Positions 43,231 to 51,639 of a stretch of DNA of 64,000 bases are shown one piece after another. The position numbers were made by a program, and so were the translations under genes. The DNA lies in NCBI RefSeq assembly GCF_900129405.1, contig NZ_FQVQ01000006.1, forward strand, positions 62,001 through 126,000, written 5' to 3'. Under the pieces are notes generated by a model, which searched no databases, was not told the origin of the DNA, and worked only from the letters and a program-made list of their open reading frames with translations. The stretch is from Flavobacterium fontis (GTDB lineage Bacteria; Bacteroidota; Bacteroidia; Flavobacteriales; Flavobacteriaceae). Every line of letters starts with the position of its first letter. Position 1 is the first letter of the stretch.

Positions 43231-43238
43231 CAAAGATA
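43231..43238 (-). promoter_or_regulatory. Predicted -7 element for uvrA
   Basis: The minus strand reads TATCTTTG, 12 bases before ATG 43218. It rules out the upstream TTG start. Confidence 0.65.
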
Positions 43239-43374
43239 CACATTCCCCATTTTTTTGCCTCTATTGCCAAAGCTTTTGCGTCTATTTTTGAGAGAATTTT
43301 AGCGATGTGGGATTATTTTTCATTCCTTCGTTCTTATTTTCCAATACAACTCGCTCAAAAATTCACTATTTTAA

Positions 43375-43395
43375 CTATACATTACCTATACAAAT
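43375..43395 (+). promoter_or_regulatory. Candidate operator, copy 1 (shared PUL motif)
   Basis: Reads CTATACA, three bases TTA, then CCTATACAAAT. It matches 18 of 21 positions with 48259-48279 and contains two TATACA half-sites 12 bases apart, the layout expected for two turns of helix contact by a dimeric HTH protein. An inverted copy at 43484-43504 matches 16 of 21. Confidence 0.55.
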
Positions 43396-43483
43396 AGTAT
43401 TTCTGTATTTTTAACACCTAGGTCTTGTTAGCGCTTGATTTAAAGCGAAAACCAGCTTTTTCAATCGTTTTCGCTTCATTTTA

Positions 43484-43504
43484 TTTTGTATAGTTTTTAT
43501 ATAG
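43484..43504 (-). promoter_or_regulatory. Candidate operator, inverted copy 2
   Basis: The minus strand matches the 43375-43395 motif at 16 of 21 positions, including an intact CTATACAAA core. It lies 53 bases before the CBM gene start, near where a promoter would sit. Confidence 0.4.
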
Positions 43505-43556
43505 TGAGGGATATTTTTTTTGGAGCATGCTATTGCTAATTTTACAATTCAACTAA

Positions 43557-45335
43557 ATGAAAAAAATTATGAAAAAAATTACTGTATTCTTTTCATTGTT
43601 ACTGGTACAATTGGGGTTTTCTCAAAATCTAATTACCAACGGTAACTTTGAGAGTGGTTCAGCCGGATGGTCTGGAAATGCCTTAAACGTAGTCGTGGAA
43701 GGTGGAAATAGCTACAATGCAGCCAACGTTACCGCTGCAGGGAATCCTTGGGATGTTAACTTAAGTTATGTATTACCTTTGGGTCCGGTAGGGAAAACCT
43801 ACAATTTAAAATTTGATGCCTTCTCCGATACCAATCGTATTTTGGTAGCAGGAATTGGTTTGAACCAAAGTCCATTTACAAGTGTAGTACAAACGGTAAA
43901 TTTGACGCCAACCTCTCAAACATTCAATCTTACTTTGGTCGCTAGTTTTGAAAGTGCTACAAGTCGTATCATCTTTGATATGGGTAATGCTACTGGTTTT
44001 GTTGGGATAGACAATGTTGAGTTGACTGAAGTTCCTACACAACTTCCTTTAATCCAAGATTTTGAAAATGCTTCTACCTTTAACTTTGCTGGATTTGAAG
44101 GTTTGGCTAGTGCTGCGGTAGTAGCTGATCCTGTTTCAGGAGGAACACGCGGAAATGGTTTTCAATTGACCAACCAAACTTCGGGTAATCCATGGCAAGG
44201 AGCGGAAATTGTATTGACTACAAAACGTGTTAAATTAACAACGAACAAAACAATGCAAGTAGATGTCTATTCTACACAAGCTTTTAATTTATTAGCGAAA
44301 GTAGAAGTAGGCGCACCCGCTTCTGCAACTTCACAAGCCTATACAACACCGGGGCAATGGCAAACACTTACCTTCTCCTTTACTACAGGTATGGATAACA
44401 CCGGTGTAGCTAATGGTGAATACCAAAAAATTGTTTTCTTCGGAAACTGGAATGCGACCAACACAGGGTTTAATCCTCCAGCCAACTTTGCATTTCATGT
44501 AGATAATATCCGTGCTGAAGAAGCAGCAATTACGCCAGATCCAGAGCCAACAACAGCGGCTCCAACTCCACCAAACCGTGCAGCAGCTGATGTGCGTTCA
44601 ATTTTTAGTGATGCTTACCAACCCGTTGCTGTAATGGGATATACAGGAGATGATAATACCTACAATAACTCTTGGTGTGGTGGAATCACTTCCTTGGTGA
44701 GTATTCAAGGAAACCCAACCAACAAAGTAACAGGTTTGGGTTGTGAAGGGGTAACCTTCTTGAGCGGTCGTTTTGATGCGACTTCGTTCACGCATTTCCA
44801 CATTGATTTTTGGACACCCACCGCGACTCAAGATAAGAGTTTCAATGTAAAATTCTCTAACTGGAATGGTGGTGCAGGGGAAGCAAATGCTATCGAATTG
44901 TCGATGACCAATGCCAACTTGTTGACCAACCCTAATCCTGGAACTTGGTATTCTATCGACGTGCCTTTATCGAGTTTTACGCCTATCAATGGCGCTAATC
45001 GTAATGACTTAGTTCAGTTTGTAATTACTTCTGACTTAGGTACAGTGTACTACGATAACGTGTATTTACACAAAAATACAGTATTGAACAATGCTGAATT
45101 TGAAGCAACTCAAGTAAAAGTTTTCCCAAATCCTGCTGAATCAGTATTGAATATCCAAGCGGCTAATGTGATTGAAAAAGTTACTATCGTTAACATTATG
45201 GGACAAACTGTTTTCCAATCGGCAGCACTTGAAAATACAATTTCTTTAGATGTAGCTGGATTCCAACCTGGTATGTACATCGTAAAAACAACTGTTAACG
45301 GAATAGAATCTTCTCGAAAATTCTTGAAAAAATAA
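43557..45335 (+). CDS. Secreted multi-CBM protein with T9SS sorting domain
   Basis: 592 residues, no catalytic domain seen. Signal peptide within the first 23 residues (starts at 43557 and 43569 both fit). Module 1 (about 25-155) starts NLITNGNFESGSAGWSG and is CBM4/9-like; module 2 (about 160-320) begins PLIQDFENAS and is another jelly roll; module 3 (about 340-508) begins APTPPNRAAADVRSIFSDAY and is shared with the lipoprotein at 51640. The C-terminal ~74 residues (VKVFPNPAESVLNIQ...SRKFLKK) are a type A T9SS domain. Likely a surface or secreted glucan-binding protein. Its own terminator follows, so it is monocistronic. Confidence 0.88.
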   Translation: MKKIMKKITVFFSLLLVQLGFSQNLITNGNFESGSAGWSGNALNVVVEGGNSYNAANVTAAGNPWDVNLSYVLPLGPVGKTYNLKFDAFSDTNRILVAGIGLNQSPFTSVVQTVNLTPTSQTFNLTLVASFESATSRIIFDMGNATGFVGIDNVELTEVPTQLPLIQDFENASTFNFAGFEGLASAAVVADPVSGGTRGNGFQLTNQTSGNPWQGAEIVLTTKRVKLTTNKTMQVDVYSTQAFNLLAKVEVGAPASATSQAYTTPGQWQTLTFSFTTGMDNTGVANGEYQKIVFFGNWNATNTGFNPPANFAFHVDNIRAEEAAITPDPEPTTAAPTPPNRAAADVRSIFSDAYQPVAVMGYTGDDNTYNNSWCGGITSLVSIQGNPTNKVTGLGCEGVTFLSGRFDATSFTHFHIDFWTPTATQDKSFNVKFSNWNGGAGEANAIELSMTNANLLTNPNPGTWYSIDVPLSSFTPINGANRNDLVQFVITSDLGTVYYDNVYLHKNTVLNNAEFEATQVKVFPNPAESVLNIQAANVIEKVTIVNIMGQTVFQSAALENTISLDVAGFQPGMYIVKTTVNGIESSRKFLKK

Positions 45336-45363
45336 TCGTTGTACCTCTTTATTTATTAATTTT

Positions 45364-45398
45364 AAAAACCTTGATTTGAAAATTTCAAGGTTTTTTTT
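45364..45398 (+). terminator. Terminator after the CBM gene
   Basis: AAAAACCTTGA (45364-45374) pairs with TCAAGGTTTTT (45385-45395), with T-run continuing to 45398, 29 bases past the stop. Confidence 0.9.
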
Positions 45399-45416
45399 AT
45401 CTAAAAAATTGTACAC

Positions 45417-48233
45417 ATGGGTAGGAGAAAATATTGGGTTTTTGCAGGGTTGATTTTGGGAATGTTTTTTGGCTTTTCCCAAGAATATCCACCAATTATC
45501 AAGTTTACCAATGCCACTTACAATGCAGGGAATCAAAATTGGATGATTGCCCAAGATGCGCATCACTTTATTTATTTCGCCAATAACGAAGGATTACTGG
45601 AATATAACGGTTCTACATGGCGTTTGTACAAATCGCCTAACGAAAGTATACTGCGTTCGGTGAAAGTGATTGGAAAACGCATTTACACGGGTTGTTATAT
45701 GGATTTTGGGTATTGGACGCGAAACACCAATGGAAATTTAACCTATACTTCACTCACTACCAAAATGAAGTCCAAAATTCTGGATGACGAGCAATTTTGG
45801 AACATCATCAGTTATGATCAATGGGTTGTTTTTCAATCTTTGGATCAACTTTATATTTACGATACACAACGCGAGACCTTTCAAATTCTAAAACCCGATG
45901 CCAAAATTCTAAAATCCTTTTTAACAGGAAATACAATTTACTACCAAACAAGTGATTTCAACCTTTATGAAATCGCTCAAGGCAAGGGCAAGTTGATCGC
46001 GTCGGCCGCTACGTTAGCCAATAATAAAATTGTCAATATCTACGCTCAAAATACGGGGCTTTTAGTGCATACCCAGTTTAATGGTTTTTATAATTTGCTA
46101 GGCAACACCTTTGTAAAATTCAATACCGAGGCCGATAAAGAAATCGCTAATTCCAGTATTTACAGTAGTCAACAATTAAAAGACGGCAGTTTTGCAGTGG
46201 GAACAATCTCCAATGGCGTTTATATTTTATCACCGCAAGGGAGCGTGCGATTCAATTTGACACAATCCAAAGGCTTGTGCAACAATACCGTGTTATCCTT
46301 GTTTGAGGACATGAGTAATAATCTTTGGGTGGGATTGGACAATGGTATTAATTGTATTAATTTAAACTCGCCAGTACGCAGTTATATCGATGAAACGGGG
46401 ACCTTAGGAACGGTCTATTCGGCGATCGTATTTAACGGAAATCTTTATTTGGGTACCAATCAAGGCTTGTTCTTTAAACCTCAAAACAGCAATAGCAGAT
46501 ATCAGTTTGTGAGTGGAACAAAAGGGCAGGTTTGGTCTTTATTTGTTCATGATAACACCTTGTTTTGCGGACATGATTCGGGTACGTTTACCATTCAAGA
46601 AGGAACGTCAAAACTCATTTTTTCGCAATCGGGAACATGGAAGTTTGCTGTTGTTCCTTTTGATAAAAACAAATTGTTACAAGGGAATTATTATGGCATT
46701 TCGGTTTTGGAAAAAGTCAATAATCAATGGCAGTTTAAAAACCGCATTCAAAATTTTAACTATTCTGCCCGATTTTTTGAATTCAACGCCCCCAAAGAAA
46801 TCTATGTTAGTCATGAATACAAAGGTTTGTTTCGCTTACAAGTCGATCCAACGTTGACCAAAACATTGGATATTTTTACCTATTCAAATCCAACAAAGAG
46901 TAAGAATGCAGGATTGTTTCGTTACAATAACGGAATTTATTACGCCTACAAAAACGGAATTTTTCGGTTGAATACGCAAACAAAAGCGTTTACAAAAGAT
47001 CTGGTGCTTAGTGAGGCTTTTCAAAACAAAGAATACACTTCGGGAAAAATCACTGTCGATGCTGCGGGTAAACTTTGGTTGTTTTCAAAAAATTACATCA
47101 ATTACTTTTCGTCCAATAAAATTAATGCGCAACTCAAACGAACGATTTTACCCATTCCCTCACGTTTGATTAATCCAATGTTGGGTTTTGAAAATATTTC
47201 ACAAATTTCCTCCAACGAGTATCTTCTTGGTACTACCGATGGGTATTATATCTTTGACAACAACGCCTTGCGCTTAAAAAGTCATAAAATCGCCCTTACC
47301 GACGTTAGTGTAGGCAAACAAAATCAAGCGTCAATCGATGTTCCTCTTCAAGCAGAAGGTGATTTTAGTCACGACGATAACAATGTCTCATTCAACTTTA
47401 CCGTACCGCAATACAACAAATACATTTTTACAGAATACCAGTATTTACTCGAAGGTTTTCAAGACGATTGGAGCGAATGGACGACCAAATCGGCTATTAA
47501 TTTCAGAAATCTTCCTCCAGGCGATTACGTTTTTAAAGTGCGAGCCCGGATTACCAATTCCCTCTCCGAAAACACAGCGATCTACCGGTTTACCATTGCT
47601 AAACCCTGGTATGCTACAAACTTGGCGCTCTTTTTCTATCTCATTGCTGGCATTTTTCTTTTCCGATATATTAATAAGCAATACCGAAACTATTATATGC
47701 GTCAACGCGAAAAGTTGATCGAAGAGAATAATCGCTTGTTGGAAATCAAAGAGTTGGAAAATGAACAGCAATTAATGAAACTGCGCAATGAGCAATTGGC
47801 ACAAGATGTTGATGCCAAAAGTAAAGAGTTGGCCGTTTCTACAATGAGTTTACTTAAAAAGGACGAGTTACTGGCCTTGATTAAAGAGGACTTAAAGAAA
47901 ACGACCGATGAACCCAATAGCAGTCGCAGTATTAAGTCGTTGATTTCTACCATCAATCGTAACATAGGCGAAGAAAATACCTGGAAAGTGTTTAAAGAAG
48001 CCTTTGATACTGCGGATAAAGACTTTTTAAAGAAAGTCAAAGAAGCACATCCCTCATTAACCCCTAATGATTTAAGACTTTGTGCTTATTTACGCTTAAA
48101 CCTATCGTCAAAAGAAATTGCTCCTTTATTGAATATTTCGGTGCGTAGTATTGAAATTAAGCGATATCGTTTGCGTAAAAAAATGAATTTACCGCACGAA
48201 AAAGGACTCGTGGAGTATATTCTCTCCATTTAA
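45417..48233 (+). CDS. SusR-like transmembrane regulator (propeller, Y_Y_Y, HTH)
   Basis: 938 residues. Signal anchor at 1-22, then a periplasmic two-bladed beta-propeller sensor of two-component-regulator type (about 25-640), a Y_Y_Y immunoglobulin-like domain (about 656-720, EYQYLLEGFQDDWSEW...LPPGDYVFKVRA), one membrane helix (about 733-755), a coiled coil (about 760-830) and a LuxR-type HTH at the end (about 880-938, LTPNDLRLCAYLRLNLSSKEIAPLLNISVRSIEIKRYRLRKKM). It has no kinase, so it is a one-component regulator that signals through the membrane. It sits between the CBM gene and the glucan operon and is the obvious activator of both. Confidence 0.93.
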   Translation: MGRRKYWVFAGLILGMFFGFSQEYPPIIKFTNATYNAGNQNWMIAQDAHHFIYFANNEGLLEYNGSTWRLYKSPNESILRSVKVIGKRIYTGCYMDFGYWTRNTNGNLTYTSLTTKMKSKILDDEQFWNIISYDQWVVFQSLDQLYIYDTQRETFQILKPDAKILKSFLTGNTIYYQTSDFNLYEIAQGKGKLIASAATLANNKIVNIYAQNTGLLVHTQFNGFYNLLGNTFVKFNTEADKEIANSSIYSSQQLKDGSFAVGTISNGVYILSPQGSVRFNLTQSKGLCNNTVLSLFEDMSNNLWVGLDNGINCINLNSPVRSYIDETGTLGTVYSAIVFNGNLYLGTNQGLFFKPQNSNSRYQFVSGTKGQVWSLFVHDNTLFCGHDSGTFTIQEGTSKLIFSQSGTWKFAVVPFDKNKLLQGNYYGISVLEKVNNQWQFKNRIQNFNYSARFFEFNAPKEIYVSHEYKGLFRLQVDPTLTKTLDIFTYSNPTKSKNAGLFRYNNGIYYAYKNGIFRLNTQTKAFTKDLVLSEAFQNKEYTSGKITVDAAGKLWLFSKNYINYFSSNKINAQLKRTILPIPSRLINPMLGFENISQISSNEYLLGTTDGYYIFDNNALRLKSHKIALTDVSVGKQNQASIDVPLQAEGDFSHDDNNVSFNFTVPQYNKYIFTEYQYLLEGFQDDWSEWTTKSAINFRNLPPGDYVFKVRARITNSLSENTAIYRFTIAKPWYATNLALFFYLIAGIFLFRYINKQYRNYYMRQREKLIEENNRLLEIKELENEQQLMKLRNEQLAQDVDAKSKELAVSTMSLLKKDELLALIKEDLKKTTDEPNSSRSIKSLISTINRNIGEENTWKVFKEAFDTADKDFLKKVKEAHPSLTPNDLRLCAYLRLNLSSKEIAPLLNISVRSIEIKRYRLRKKMNLPHEKGLVEYILSI

Positions 48234-48258
48234 ATTAGCTAAATAGAGTTAAAATTTC

Positions 48259-48279
48259 CTATACAGCACCTCTACAAAT
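48259..48279 (+). promoter_or_regulatory. Candidate operator upstream of the glucan operon
   Basis: CTATACA, GCA, then CCTCTACAAAT: 18 of 21 positions identical to 43375-43395. It lies 216 bases before the ATG of the first operon gene, at the start of a 262-base gap with no other gene. Confidence 0.55.
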
Positions 48280-48495
48280 TATTTATTTAATTCGGCAGAG
48301 TGCGTGAAGTAAATTTAAAAATAATCGTTTAAAGCCCTTGTTATATAAGGGTTTTAGCGCAAATGAAATGAAAATCAAATTGTATGTTTTTTGTTGAGGT
48401 GAATTCTTTTTCTCAATTAAAGACACTAGTTAATTTTATGAAATTATTAATTCAACCAAATTTCAACCTTTAAATTATCTAATCCTTAATAACCA

Positions 48496-51400
48496 ATGAA
48501 AAAAATTATTATTCTACTCTTTTTTGGCTGTTCTTGGTTCGGTTTTTCGCAATCCGAGCGCGTAACGCTAGATAAGACGAACGCAGAAGTACGTTTGAAA
48601 GTAAACGGCAAAGATTTCATGATCAATGGAATGAACTGGGATTACTTTCCAATCGGTACCAATTACAATTACAGTTTATGGAATCAACCCGATTCATTTA
48701 TTCGTCAAGCTTTAGACGATGAAATGGGGATGTTGAAAAATATGGGTGTGAATACCATTCGCGTCTATACGGGAATGCCCAAAAAATGGATTGAATACGT
48801 CTATGCAACCCACGGGATATATACAATGCTAAACCATTCCTTTGGTCGTTATGGGTTAACCATTGATGGCGTTTGGACACCCATTACAGAGTATTCCGAT
48901 CCCAAAACGCAAGCCCTATTGTTGCAAGAAGTTACACAAATGGTGGCTGAATACAAAGACACCAAGGGATTGTTACTTTTCTTGTTAGGAAACGAAAACA
49001 ACTACGGATTGTTCTGGGACGGTGCGGAAACTGAAAATATTCCAATGCAAGATCGCAAGTCAACCATACGTGCCAAGTCAATGTACCAACTCTTTAATCA
49101 AGCAGTGGTGAAAATGAAAGCGATTGACAGTTCGCGACCCATTGCCATTTGTAATGGAGACCTACTTTTTCTCGACATCATAGCCAAAGAATGTAAGGAT
49201 GTAGATATTCTCGGAACCAATGTATACCGCGGAGTGTCTTTTGGAGATTTGTTTGAGCGCGTGAAAAAAGAATACGGAAAACCTGTACTTTTCACTGAGT
49301 TTGGTGCTGATGCGTTTAACGTGCAAACCAACAAAGAGGATGCAAACGCTCAGGCTTTCTACTTAAAAGGAAACTGGAAAGAAATATATGAAAATGCAGC
49401 AGGTATGGGTAAAACCGGCAACTGTATTGGAGGGTTTACCTTTCAGTTTAGTGACGGTTGGTGGAAATTTGGACAAACCAAAAATCTGGATGTACACGAT
49501 ACCAACGCTTCATGGTCTAATGGAGGATACCAAAAGGATTTTACCGAAGGCGAAAACAACATGAATGAAGAGTGGTTTGGTATTTGTGCCAAAGGAGCTA
49601 CCGATGAAAATGGATTTTACCAACTTTATCCTAGAACAGCCTACTACCTTTTAAAAGACATTCATCAATTTGATCCCTATGCTCCAGGAGCAAATGCAGC
49701 GCAATTGCAAAGTGTTTTGGACAAAACGCAAATCATGGATGCAGCCCTGCGTGCCCGTAGCGATAAAGCGGCTGCTGAAGCCTCTCAAGGAAGTAAAATT
49801 CGCGTTACGCGATTATCCGCTGAGTTCACTACCTTCAATACAGGCGGTTCTTTAATTACCACGCCCGAAAGTCCAACACCCAATTTTAACGATTTCCCCA
49901 ACCAACAAGGGTTTGACAATATGGAATCGTATTTTGTAGGGATTGGCGGAAATCCTTCGGCCAATTCAAGTGCCAATATCGAATTCAACGTGCTTGGGAA
50001 TGTAGCCCAAAATCCCATCGATCAAATTTTTTATGAAAATCGCGGGCGTCCCGTTATTGTTGACGGACCTAATGGCCCTGTTCAATTGCAAGACAATAAC
50101 CGTGTACAAGTGTATCGTGCAAGCTACAACTGGAATAGCAAATATTTTAACTTAACCGGATTTTACCGAACCGGACATTACCATTGGGGTTATGAAGGCG
50201 ATTTCTTCGGATTGTACCCTGAGGCCAACTATGGACCACAAATGGATATCTACAACGGTATTGCTCCTTTTGGTTTTGAAGTTGAGGGTAAGAAAATGCT
50301 CAACGGATTGAAAGTAGCTTTCGGACCTCAATTATGGTGGGGTGCCAACCCTGCTATTTTGGTAAAGTATAGCCGTAAAATAGCAAACACCGATTTTACT
50401 ACCATCTTCCATGAAGATTTAGAACAACAAGGTGCTATCGTGAGTTCGTTTGCCGTTCCCCAACCGAAAACGCGTCGTCTTACGCTTCACCTCAATCGTA
50501 AATTTGGAAAATTGGCCGTTGATTTAGGCGGTATTTGGGCGGGACAACCTTTAAATGGTCGCGAATATCAAGTGTCTCGTGGGGATGAAAATAACCCGCA
50601 AGTATTTTTGACTCAAGTTGAATCTAAAGACAACTGGGGTGGAAAAATGAAACTAACCTACACCGGGGGACGTTTTAATTGGTATGGACAAGGAGCAGCC
50701 ATGGGCTTAGTAGCCAATGGAGGAGCCGATTTGACGCAAACTTTTACCGGATGGCGTTTGAAAGATAGTGGAAGCGGGAACCAATACAATGTGTTGACTG
50801 GTTTTACGTACACTATCGGAAAACTACAAATTGCGCCTAACTTTTTATGGCAAAAACCATTAGAAGGACCGATGACCACGAATGTGCCGGCACCCGGTCG
50901 CCCACGAAATATTTTGGACGATCCCTTTGTCGTGCGTTCCAACCGCGAGCAAACGGCCGCAGAGATTTTATTCACTTTCGATCAAACCCCAGGAACTTGG
51001 ATGTACGAGTGGGATAACGATCGTACAGAAGATTCAAAATTCTCGGTAAGTGCTGGTTTTGTATACCGTCATTTACCTACTTCACAAGATGCCGCTATTG
51101 GTATTTTGGGGAATGGAAGAACATTGTTTGCCTTTGACGGGGCTGCACCTGCCGCTGATTTGTGGGAAGTGAATACCCGTATCGTTTCAAAATTGAATAA
51201 AGATTTTGGAATTATTGCAACGCTGTATGCGGGTGATGCTCAAGCCAACGGAAGTGATGCGCGAAAAATTACCCGTATGGGAATGGATTTACGTGCCATT
51301 TATAAAAACGTAAAATTTAATTCAGCCCTAAAAATCAACGATTGGGGTCCATATGACTACCACCGCGATTTCAACTTAACGTTCCCTTTACAGCTCATGG

Positions 51401-51627
51401 CAGATTTATCTACAACGATTGGAAAGCCAGATTGGTTTATTCTTCCAGGAACCCGAATTGGGATCCGTGGCACTTGGCGTTCTTTAGATAAGTATTCGCC
51501 GCGTTATAATCCAACTCAAATTCAAAATCCAGCAGGGGAGTGGGTACCCGACCCCAATGCGATTGGTTTTGATAATGGACAGGAGTGGGAAATTCGAACC
51601 TATATTCATATTAATATCATAAATTAA
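48496..51627 (+). CDS. TIM-barrel glycosidase fused to outer-membrane beta-barrel
   Basis: 1043 residues. Signal peptide to about 19. Residues about 35-395 are a clan-A TIM-barrel glycosidase: INGMNWDYFP, then Glu167 in LLGNENNYG as candidate acid/base and Glu268 in FTEFGADAF as candidate nucleophile. The GH family is uncertain; GH2-C/GH5-like and glucan-specific families are possible. A linker rich in Ala, Gln and Asp (about 396-433) leads to ~610 residues of alternating amphipathic strands rich in Tyr and Trp (RVQVYRASYNWNSKYFNLTGFYRTG and on), ending WEIRTYIHINIIN, as expected of an outer-membrane barrel. First gene of the glucan operon; no SusC is present. Confidence 0.85.
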   Translation: MKKIIILLFFGCSWFGFSQSERVTLDKTNAEVRLKVNGKDFMINGMNWDYFPIGTNYNYSLWNQPDSFIRQALDDEMGMLKNMGVNTIRVYTGMPKKWIEYVYATHGIYTMLNHSFGRYGLTIDGVWTPITEYSDPKTQALLLQEVTQMVAEYKDTKGLLLFLLGNENNYGLFWDGAETENIPMQDRKSTIRAKSMYQLFNQAVVKMKAIDSSRPIAICNGDLLFLDIIAKECKDVDILGTNVYRGVSFGDLFERVKKEYGKPVLFTEFGADAFNVQTNKEDANAQAFYLKGNWKEIYENAAGMGKTGNCIGGFTFQFSDGWWKFGQTKNLDVHDTNASWSNGGYQKDFTEGENNMNEEWFGICAKGATDENGFYQLYPRTAYYLLKDIHQFDPYAPGANAAQLQSVLDKTQIMDAALRARSDKAAAEASQGSKIRVTRLSAEFTTFNTGGSLITTPESPTPNFNDFPNQQGFDNMESYFVGIGGNPSANSSANIEFNVLGNVAQNPIDQIFYENRGRPVIVDGPNGPVQLQDNNRVQVYRASYNWNSKYFNLTGFYRTGHYHWGYEGDFFGLYPEANYGPQMDIYNGIAPFGFEVEGKKMLNGLKVAFGPQLWWGANPAILVKYSRKIANTDFTTIFHEDLEQQGAIVSSFAVPQPKTRRLTLHLNRKFGKLAVDLGGIWAGQPLNGREYQVSRGDENNPQVFLTQVESKDNWGGKMKLTYTGGRFNWYGQGAAMGLVANGGADLTQTFTGWRLKDSGSGNQYNVLTGFTYTIGKLQIAPNFLWQKPLEGPMTTNVPAPGRPRNILDDPFVVRSNREQTAAEILFTFDQTPGTWMYEWDNDRTEDSKFSVSAGFVYRHLPTSQDAAIGILGNGRTLFAFDGAAPAADLWEVNTRIVSKLNKDFGIIATLYAGDAQANGSDARKITRMGMDLRAIYKNVKFNSALKINDWGPYDYHRDFNLTFPLQLMADLSTTIGKPDWFILPGTRIGIRGTWRSLDKYSPRYNPTQIQNPAGEWVPDPNAIGFDNGQEWEIRTYIHINIIN

Positions 51628-51639
51628 AAAAAATACCCT

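Larger units (their letters stand above)
43234..43556. promoter_or_regulatory. Intergenic control region upstream of the CBM gene
   Basis: About 320 bases between divergent uvrA and the CBM-T9SS gene. It holds the uvrA promoter at its left edge, a 21-nt motif at 43375-43395 that recurs upstream of the glucan operon, and an inverted, weaker copy of that motif at 43484-43504. The remainder is AT-rich with no further clear elements. Confidence 0.6.

Noticed and set aside
48335..48351. CCCTT/AAGGG hairpin followed by four T in the leader of the glucan operon
   Set aside because: Five-base stem with short T-run is too weak to call a terminator or attenuator; could be chance in AT-rich DNA.
48496..51627. 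A misassembled join of two genes (glycosidase and porin)
   Set aside because: The frame is continuous, the linker is ordinary coding sequence and there is no internal stop or second signal peptide; kept as a true fusion, though assembly should still be confirmed.
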